27,976 bases of DNA, from positions 1 to 27,976 of the forward strand of contig CAZMZP010000022.1 in assembly GCA_964570935.1 (NCBI GenBank). The letters are read 5' to 3'. This document shows positions 22,465-27,976 of this stretch, one piece after another; position 1 is the stretch's first letter; each line of letters starts with the position of its first letter. The position numbers and the translations under genes were made by a program. The notes beneath the pieces were generated by a model, which ran no database searches, was not told the origin of the DNA, and saw nothing but the letters and a program-made list of their open reading frames with translations. The stretch is from JAFGJU01 sp964570935. Its GTDB lineage: Bacteria; Eisenbacteria; RBG-16-71-46; JAFGJU01.

Positions 22465-23456
22465 GGCAACACTTGGGCGAGGCGGAGGCGAGAACGCAAC
22501 TCGTCAGAAGGAAGTCGTTCCTAATTCTATCAATCGTGGTGGGTCTCCTCTGCTTTCTGGGCGATGACCCGATGCGCGTGGCAGACAGAAGGCTGCTGGA
22601 GCTGGTGCCCGAGACCGAGGCCGAGGCCCGGCAGGTGAGACCCCTTGAGCGCAGGTCCTCCGACATACGCTTGACCGTCACGGTGGCCGCGAGCGGCCTC
22701 ACCGTGAGGCTTTTCGACGAAGCGGGCTCGCTCGTTCAGCAGACACCGCCGCTCTTCCCGCCTGCGACGGCCGGCCTCCGAGCCCCCAACGGTTCGCTCA
22801 TCCAACTGTACATACCCGATGGCGCGTTCCCGAACGCGACCGTCGTGGACATATACATGGAAGGCCGCCAACAGGTCCGGCCAGAGATACGGGAGGCCGA
22901 CAGGAGGGCCGCGGAGAAGAGCTCAATCCCCTTCGGAGACCTCGGACCCCTGGAGTTCGTCTCCAGCAGAACGCCGCGGAGCCCGGTGAGCGTCACGCTG
23001 TCTTATCCCGAAGGCCTGAACCCGGCCCTTCTCAACAGTCTCAAGGCGTACTTCCTCGATGGGGAGATCACCAACTGGGTTCCGTTGAGAAGCTCCAGGC
23101 TCGACCCCGAAACCAGGACCGTGACTTTCAGCGCGGCCCGCTTCGACGTCTTCCGTCTGATGACCGCGTCGGCGCACGACCTCAAGTCGGTTGTCGTGTA
23201 CCCGAACCCGTTCCGTCCGCGCGTCGCCAGGGACAACGTCCTGAAGTTCATCGGCCTCACCGACGACGTGGACGTGAAGATATACACGATCAGCGGCGAC
23301 CTGGTGTGGGGCAGGCACTTCAGGTACTCGGGCGGCGGCGTTTCGTGGGACGGACGGAACTCGCAGGGCAAGGAGGTCGCAAGCGGACTGTACGTGTACC
23401 AGGTGACGAACGGCGACGGTGAAAAGTTCACTGGCAGAATATCCGTTGTGTGGTGA
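22461..23456 (+). CDS. secreted protein with ZU5-like and C-terminal FlgD-like domains
   Basis: A 331-residue protein with a hydrophobic signal or anchor at about residues 18-34 (KSFLILSIVVGLLCFLG). The central part (about 105-230) contains LIQLYIPDGAFPNATVVDIY and VTLSYPEGLN, resembling ZU5-type beta domains. The C-terminal 75 residues are a clear FlgD-like Ig module: VVYPNPFRP, VDVKIYTISGDLVW, VSWDGRNSQGKEVASGLYVY, ending GRISVV. This module is frequent at the C-terminus of secreted proteins in FCB-group bacteria and resembles type IX sorting domains. The ATG overlaps the preceding stop (ATGA). The PorV-like gene starts four bases after its stop, an arrangement that fits a cargo and its outer-membrane shuttle. 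Confidence 0.85.
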   Translation: MRQHLGEAEARTQLVRRKSFLILSIVVGLLCFLGDDPMRVADRRLLELVPETEAEARQVRPLERRSSDIRLTVTVAASGLTVRLFDEAGSLVQQTPPLFPPATAGLRAPNGSLIQLYIPDGAFPNATVVDIYMEGRQQVRPEIREADRRAAEKSSIPFGDLGPLEFVSSRTPRSPVSVTLSYPEGLNPALLNSLKAYFLDGEITNWVPLRSSRLDPETRTVTFSAARFDVFRLMTASAHDLKSVVVYPNPFRPRVARDNVLKFIGLTDDVDVKIYTISGDLVWGRHFRYSGGGVSWDGRNSQGKEVASGLYVYQVTNGDGEKFTGRISVVW

Positions 23457-23460
23457 GACT

Positions 23461-24408
23461 ATGTTCCTTCAGCGACTCACGAAATCCGAGGCGGCCCTGA
23501 GGTGCGCGCTGCTCGTCGCGGCCCTCGCGCTGACCCCAGTCTACCCGGCAGAAGGCTCGGGAGTGACCGGGGCCAACTTCCTCACCCTGGGGTGCGGGGC
23601 GCGGGTTGAGGCGATGGGCGGCGCCGGCACCGCGGGCGCGGCCGGGATAGACGCCACTTACTGGAACGCGGCCGCCCTGGGGAGGTCGGCCGGAGGAAAC
23701 GTCTCGTTCTCACACGCGGCCTGGTTCGCCGACATAGACTACGAATACGTCGGCTACGTTCAAGAGCTCGAAGAGGGCCTGTCGCTCGCCATCTCGTCCT
23801 CGATACTTCACACGGACGACATTCCCAGGACGTTCGAGGACACGTACGGACTGTACACCGAGACTGACGGTACCTTCTCCTACACCGCGATGACCGTTTC
23901 GGCTTCGCTGGGAAGGCAGATCGCCCTCGGCTTCTACGCCGGCGCGACCGCCAAGTTCGTATACGAGGACAACGCGAACGAGGGTGCCTCGTGTCTCGCC
24001 TTCGACATAGGCGGGCTCTACCAGGGACTCGGCACGGGCTTCTCGTTTGGAATAGCGGCCCGCAACATCGGGCCAGGACTGAGTGACGGCGACGTCGTTC
24101 ACCCGCTGCCGTCGCAAGTGGCCATCGGCGGGACCATGGCCCTGGCCGACTCAAACCTCATCGTTTCGGCGGACGTGACGTCGAGTCCCGATACCGGCGT
24201 CCGCTTCTCCTGGGGCCTCGAGCAGAACCTGAGGAACGTCCTGTTTCTCAGGAGCGGTTACACGATTTCCACCGACAAGGAGGCGCACCGCGGGTTCGCG
24301 CTGGGAGCGGGCGCGTTCGTGCGCGGATTCTCGGTCGACTACTCCGTGTCCGACTACCAGAAACTCGGACTTGTGCACAGGTTCACTGTTGGTGTAGGAA
24401 GGAATTGA
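23461..24408 (+). CDS. PorV/UPF0164-like outer-membrane beta-barrel protein
   Basis: A 315-residue outer-membrane protein. A signal peptide (ALRCALLVAALALTPVYPA) precedes the family hallmark GANFLTLGCGARVEAMGGAG, with YWNAAALGR shortly after (compare the yWNPAgL motif of PorV/PorQ/UPF0164). The remainder is alternating aromatic/hydrophobic strands with Gly-rich turns (IALGFYAGATAKFVYED, FSFGIAARNIGPG, GFALGAGAFVRGFSVDYSVS) ending RFTVGVGRN. PorV carries type IX cargo from the translocon to the attachment complex; whether this paralogue does so is unproven. It is the last gene of a four-gene run beginning at 21333. A GC-rich hairpin follows at 24431. Confidence 0.88.
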   Translation: MFLQRLTKSEAALRCALLVAALALTPVYPAEGSGVTGANFLTLGCGARVEAMGGAGTAGAAGIDATYWNAAALGRSAGGNVSFSHAAWFADIDYEYVGYVQELEEGLSLAISSSILHTDDIPRTFEDTYGLYTETDGTFSYTAMTVSASLGRQIALGFYAGATAKFVYEDNANEGASCLAFDIGGLYQGLGTGFSFGIAARNIGPGLSDGDVVHPLPSQVAIGGTMALADSNLIVSADVTSSPDTGVRFSWGLEQNLRNVLFLRSGYTISTDKEAHRGFALGAGAFVRGFSVDYSVSDYQKLGLVHRFTVGVGRN

Positions 24409-24430
24409 AACGCGGCCGGCGGCGGCCGGG

Positions 24431-24454
24431 CCCGCCCGCGCGGGAGCGGGCGGG
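24431..24454 (+). terminator. strong GC hairpin after the PorV-like gene
   Basis: CCCGCCCGC (24431-24439) pairs perfectly with GCGGGCGGG (24446-24454) around a six-base loop, 22 bases after the stop codon. No T-run follows, so it may act as a stem barrier or factor-assisted terminator. The remaining gap to 24580 holds no gene. Confidence 0.55.
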
Positions 24455-24580
24455 AGCACCCGGTAGGGGCGAAGTCGACGCCGATCCGACTGACCGGCGT
24501 TTTGTGATATCCACCTGGTTGAGACGAGAGGGCACGTCAGCGGCTCGCGGGGTCGTACCGCGGAGCCGGAGGAAGGGGCT

Positions 24581-26116
24581 GTGCTGAAAGGAACGCCACT
24601 CTGGAGAATTCCCCGGCGCTCCATCGTACCGGCCGCGGCAGCCTGTCTGCTGCTGGCCGTAACGGCCTCCGTCTCTGCCGCGCCCGTGAACGTCGCCACT
24701 TCCTCTTCCGAGCAGGCCACCTCCATGAGTTATCAGAGGAAGCTGTTCCGGGACAGCGGCGGCTACTTCTGGCTGTTCTACTTTGACGGGGGCAACACGC
24801 GCTACGAGCGTTCCAACGACACCACCGGCGCCAGCTGGACGAGGCCGCCGGTGCTGTTCGCGAGCGGGCAGGTTCAGCCCCACGTGTGGTTAGACGCCGA
24901 CACCGTGTACGTCGCCTTCACCAGCAACAGAGACGTGCTGGTGCGCCGGGGAACGATCGCGGCCGGCAGCATCAGCTGGTCACCCGACTACGTGGCGATG
25001 GACGGAAGCGGAGCCATGGTGTACGCCTTCGCCACTGTGTGCAAGGACGCAGACGGCTACCTGTGGGTGGCGGCCCGGTTCCAATCCGGCGGCATCTACT
25101 CCGGGTGCGCCGCGCGCTCGACGGTTCCGTACAACGTCACGGCGTGGCAGCCGCCGCAGTGCATCACTCCGACTTCAGCGACCGGCGCGCTTTACATCCT
25201 CATTTTACCGCTCGCGGGAGGGAACGTGTACGCCGTCTGGCACAGGGACGGCGCCATACAGGGGAAGAAATACTCCAGCGGTACGGGTTGGGACGCGGCC
25301 GCGACTTCCATCGCCGCGGGTTTCGTGGGAGACACGCAGATGCTCTTCTCGGCAGTCAGCGACGGTCAGGGGCGCGTGCATCTGCTCTACATATCCTCTG
25401 CCGGCGACGTGCGGTACGCGAGATACGACGGAGGCGCGTGGGGCGCGCCGCAGAGAATCGGGGACGTAGTCTCGGGTTCCCCCACCATCAGCTTGAACCC
25501 GAGCGACCAGCGCCTCTACGCGATTTGGGCGGACGACAGGGTGTGCGAGTGCTGGAGCGCGGTCATGCCGTCTTCGAGCGCAGACTGGCTTGAGGAATAC
25601 GGGACCCCCGGGAAATCGCGCAAGGCCTTCATCACCTCGTGCTACAACGCTTCGGGTAGAATCCACTGGGCGTACACGCAGGGCGGAGCAGCCCCGTATC
25701 AGGTAGTCACCGACGGGTTCGCCGTGGGGAACCTGAGCGTGCTCGTCTCGAACGCGTCGTTCGCCTTCGGCACGAGGCCGCTCAACACCTGGCTGCCCGG
25801 GCAGAGCACGCAGATCACCAACGACGGGCCGGCCCAGGAGAGCGTCTACGGCAGCGTGTCCCAGTTCGTGTCGGGGAGCTTCGCGTGGGGGATTTCGCCG
25901 GCCTCGAACGGACCGGATGTGTGCAGGGCTCAGTGGTCCACGGTCAGCGCAGCCGGCCCGTGGAACGACGTGGCGGCCTACGGCACGGAATTCCTCATCA
26001 CGGCGGGTCTCGCGCCGGGCGCCGGCGTCACGTTCTACTTCCGAATCCAGACTCCCACGTCCACAAGCTCGTATCTGCAGTACGCGTGCAGCCTCACCGT
26101 GAGGGCGGCGAACTGA
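24581..26116 (+). CDS. large secreted beta-propeller (sialidase-like) protein with C-terminal surface module
   Basis: A 511-residue exported protein. GTG at 24581 has GGAGG eight bases upstream; a basic N-terminus and the hydrophobic VPAAAACLLLAVTASVSAAP form the signal. Residues about 45-375 show repeating blades: YFWLFYFDGGNTRYERS, HVWLDADTVYVAFTSNRDVL, YLWVAARFQSGG, NVYAVWHRDGAIQGKKY, RVHLLYISSAGDVRYARYDG, RLYAIWADDR and RIHWAYTQGG, resembling BNR/sialidase-type propellers, though catalytic residues cannot be assigned. The last 130 residues (from about 383) are a separate beta module with FAFGTRP, ITNDG, a Cys-containing middle and YFRIQTPT, resembling the protein at 21333. It may be an adhesin or glycan-binding surface protein. 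Confidence 0.82.
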   Translation: MLKGTPLWRIPRRSIVPAAAACLLLAVTASVSAAPVNVATSSSEQATSMSYQRKLFRDSGGYFWLFYFDGGNTRYERSNDTTGASWTRPPVLFASGQVQPHVWLDADTVYVAFTSNRDVLVRRGTIAAGSISWSPDYVAMDGSGAMVYAFATVCKDADGYLWVAARFQSGGIYSGCAARSTVPYNVTAWQPPQCITPTSATGALYILILPLAGGNVYAVWHRDGAIQGKKYSSGTGWDAAATSIAAGFVGDTQMLFSAVSDGQGRVHLLYISSAGDVRYARYDGGAWGAPQRIGDVVSGSPTISLNPSDQRLYAIWADDRVCECWSAVMPSSSADWLEEYGTPGKSRKAFITSCYNASGRIHWAYTQGGAAPYQVVTDGFAVGNLSVLVSNASFAFGTRPLNTWLPGQSTQITNDGPAQESVYGSVSQFVSGSFAWGISPASNGPDVCRAQWSTVSAAGPWNDVAAYGTEFLITAGLAPGAGVTFYFRIQTPTSTSSYLQYACSLTVRAAN

Positions 26117-26147
26117 CACGCTGATTTCAGTTGTCCTGTCTGAGACT

Positions 26148-26726
26148 TCACCCAGTCTGGTGGTCCTTCGAAAGACGCGCCTGCACCGATTCCCAGATAT
26201 CCGTCAGATTCAACCGCGTGGCCCACTCCGAGATGTAGCCGCGGTCAACCTCGTCTCCACTAATCCTTAGAATGCCCGTGATGTCGCGAAGGTGTTTCTC
26301 TGAATGTCCTTCCCTGTAGGACTCCATCTTCCTGATGATTACGTCTTCAGGAGCGGCAAAATTGGCCTGGTAGGACTGCGCGGGAAAGATGCGACGAATC
26401 CTTCCAAAGCGACTCCGGTCAAACGGCGTATCCTGCTTGACTATGATATCTACCTTGAGACCGGAAGCCGGATGGATTATGTTGAACTGTCCATGCTCAC
26501 TAACCGCCTGCCGTATCATTTCCTCGCTGATGTAGAACTCTTCACGGGGGAAGGCTGCCATCAATCCGCCGATGTGACCCTCGTCGATCTCAGCAACTAT
26601 ATCGATGTCATTCGTGAGTCGAGGCTCTCCGTACGCCATGCTGGCAACTGATCCGGTCACCAGATAGCCCACGTGTAAGCTCTCTAGTGTCTCAACGACT
26701 CTTTGAAGAACTTCATGCAGATCCAT
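26148..26726 (-). CDS. nucleotidyltransferase-fold protein (MNT/AbiEii-like)
   Basis: A 192-residue protein with the minimal nucleotidyltransferase signature: VGYLVTGSVASMAYGEPRLT followed by NDIDIVAE, giving the GS and D-x-D elements, and a later LKVDIIVKQD that can supply the third acidic residue. The C-terminal part (PEDVIIRKMESYREGHSEKH, LRDITGIL) matches the helical tail common in such toxin- or antitoxin-like proteins. It overlaps the 71-residue gene upstream by 14 bases, so the two are likely translated together. GC content is visibly lower than in the neighbours. Whether it modifies RNA, protein or nothing is unknown; relatives act in toxin-antitoxin and abortive-infection systems. 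Confidence 0.82.
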   Translation of the reverse strand: MDLHEVLQRVVETLESLHVGYLVTGSVASMAYGEPRLTNDIDIVAEIDEGHIGGLMAAFPREEFYISEEMIRQAVSEHGQFNIIHPASGLKVDIIVKQDTPFDRSRFGRIRRIFPAQSYQANFAAPEDVIIRKMESYREGHSEKHLRDITGILRISGDEVDRGYISEWATRLNLTDIWESVQARLSKDHQTG

Positions 26727-26928
26727 AAGAGAGTCTCTTTGCGACCTCCCTCTGGACTCGGCCGCTGTCCCAGTCCGGGTGGCTGGTGCTCAGGTGGGAC
26801 GTCAATATCCGGTTCGCAGACCTCCAGAGCGAGAATCCTATGGCGATGCGCTCCGCAGGAGTCTTGCGGCGCAGCACCTCGGCCATGGCGTCCTCAACGA
26901 CTTCAATTTGTCCTGGATCGAGTTTCAT
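26713..26928 (-). CDS. small protein paired with the nucleotidyltransferase
   Basis: A 71-residue mostly helical protein. ATG at 26928 has GGAG five bases upstream. Sequence features are DPGQIEVVEDAMAEVLRRKT, PAERIAIGFSLWRSANRIL and a C-terminal HPDWDSGRVQREVAKRLSYG. The PAERIAI..LWRSA and HPDW...REVA.R pattern is one I associate with small proteins encoded beside nucleotidyltransferases in many bacteria, but I know of no assigned function. The size, order and 14-base overlap fit an antitoxin or partner subunit. A longer in-frame TTG start at 27012 is less likely. Confidence 0.78.
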   Translation of the reverse strand: MKLDPGQIEVVEDAMAEVLRRKTPAERIAIGFSLWRSANRILTSHLSTSHPDWDSGRVQREVAKRLSYGSA

Positions 26929-26941
26929 CTGAACTCCAGGG

Positions 26942-27019
26942 TCACCGAAAACCGATTTCGCCTTCCAGCTCGCACAACCGCGCATTCCCGCAAGCGATTC
27001 TATTGACCTCAATTCGCAT
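26942..27019 (-). CDS. possible 25-residue leader peptide upstream of the two-gene cassette
   Basis: ATG at 27019 has AGGAG six bases upstream and opens a 25-codon frame ending in TGA at 26942, 13 bases before the start of the 71-residue gene. The product (starting MRIEVNRIACGNARL) has no recognisable family. It may be a leader peptide, the remnant of a longer gene, or chance; the good ribosome-binding site is the only support. Confidence 0.3.
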   Translation of the reverse strand: MRIEVNRIACGNARLCELEGEIGFR

Positions 27020-27130
27020 GGTCAACTCCTAACACGACCGAGAAAGGGCGCGCCCGGCCGGCGAGCAGAAGTGAGCGCAGAGCGAGCGCGACGGAACAAC
27101 GCAATCAGGAGGCCCGGCACAAAAACAAAA

Positions 27131-27248
27131 ACCCGGCAGCGTCCTACTCTCCCACCTCGTCTCCAAGGCAGTACCATCGGCGCTGGAGGGCTTAACTGCC
27201 GTGTTCGGAATGGGAACGGGTGTTGCCCCTCCGCTATCGCCACCGGGA
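27131..27248 (-). rRNA. rrf: 5S ribosomal RNA
   Basis: On the minus strand the sequence runs from CCCGGTGGCGATAGCGG through the conserved ACCCGTTCCCATTCCGAAC and GTTAAGCCCTCCAGCGCC to GGAGAGTAGGACGCTGCCGGG. The 5' and 3' ends pair as the terminal helix. It is followed by two runs of five T separated by G (27121-27131 region), which with the terminal stem can end transcription. Ends are accurate to a few bases. Confidence 0.95.
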
Positions 27249-27569
27249 AATTGAAGATGTTTAGCCGCGTTCCAGCGAACCCGACGCACCTAGCGCTTTT
27301 TCTTAGGACACAACAGATCCTTTAGTGAGCAATCGCAGCCCCAGAACGCGGCATCATCGTCGCCTGACGACTCCTCGGTTCCCCGCGCCACCCGGTCCGA
27401 ACCTATTAGCTCGCTTACTTGGCTTGGCAGCCGTCAGAGGAACCAAAGAGCATCAGACAAACTTATTTAACTGCAAGGGAATGCGGTCACGGTCACGCAG
27501 TCGCTCATTGCGCACTGCTGACCACGGGCCGTAGGTCACGACCCGAACCTGATTGCACTCACCAACCGC
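27249..27569 (-). other. 23S-5S spacer of about 320 bases
   Basis: Between the 3' end of 23S and the 5' end of 5S there is an unusually long spacer. I found no tRNA (no T-arm with matching acceptor stem) and no convincing gene. It presumably carries rRNA processing stems. Confidence 0.6.

Positions 27570-27976
<407 letters not shown>

Noticed and set aside
27249..27569. Possible tRNA in the rRNA spacer, suggested by a GGTTCGGACC-like segment on the minus strand.
   Set aside because: No acceptor stem, D-arm or anticodon arm could be matched at the right distances.

Overview
The window is GC-rich, densely coded bacterial DNA that reads as a Gram-negative chromosome. It carries a PorV/UPF0164-type outer-membrane protein, a FlgD-like C-terminal domain of the kind seen on type IX-style cargo, lipoprotein signals and a type IV-like prepilin. 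That mix, plus many TTG/GTG starts behind strong Shine-Dalgarno sequences, points to a candidate phylum around the Fibrobacterota-Chlorobiota-Bacteroidota group (for example Eisenbacteria-, Krumholzibacteria- or Latescibacteria-like). The phylum is an inference and cannot be fixed from sequence reading alone.

Region 1 (1-6069, minus strand) is a housekeeping operon read ruvB, queH, queA, tgt, yajC, def, fmt. It joins Holliday-junction migration, queuosine tRNA modification, a Sec accessory subunit and N-formyl-methionine metabolism. fmt runs off the left edge a few residues before its expected end. Region 2 (6235-13234) is an accessory block: a minus-strand C-type-lectin-like lipoprotein, then a divergent plus-strand set of four genes (Tat-exported DUF362 protein, membrane polyferredoxin with a NapH-like and a NapG-like half, and two ABC exporter half-transporters forming a textbook asymmetric heterodimer). 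Region 3 (13307-17257, minus strand) is fusA2-like EF-G paralogue, yebC, ruvC, ruvA. ruvC/ruvA and ruvB therefore lie in the same orientation on either side of the accessory block, so the ruv locus appears split.

Region 4 (17422-20892) holds a SAM methyltransferase, a secreted glutaminyl cyclotransferase with an extra N-terminal Ig-like domain, an orphan prepilin and a STAS-domain protein. Region 5 (21231-26116) looks like a surface-protein locus: a small secreted beta-rich protein behind a perfect extended ribosome-binding site, an Ig/PapD-like secreted protein, a secreted protein with ZU5-like and FlgD-like domains, a PorV-like outer-membrane protein, and a large secreted beta-propeller protein whose C-terminal module resembles the small secreted protein. 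This is the best candidate for an undescribed system.

Region 6 (26148-27976, minus strand) is the tail of an rRNA operon (23S 3' end, a long spacer, 5S) followed by a two-gene cassette of lower GC: a 71-residue protein overlapping a nucleotidyltransferase-fold protein, possibly a toxin-antitoxin-type pair.
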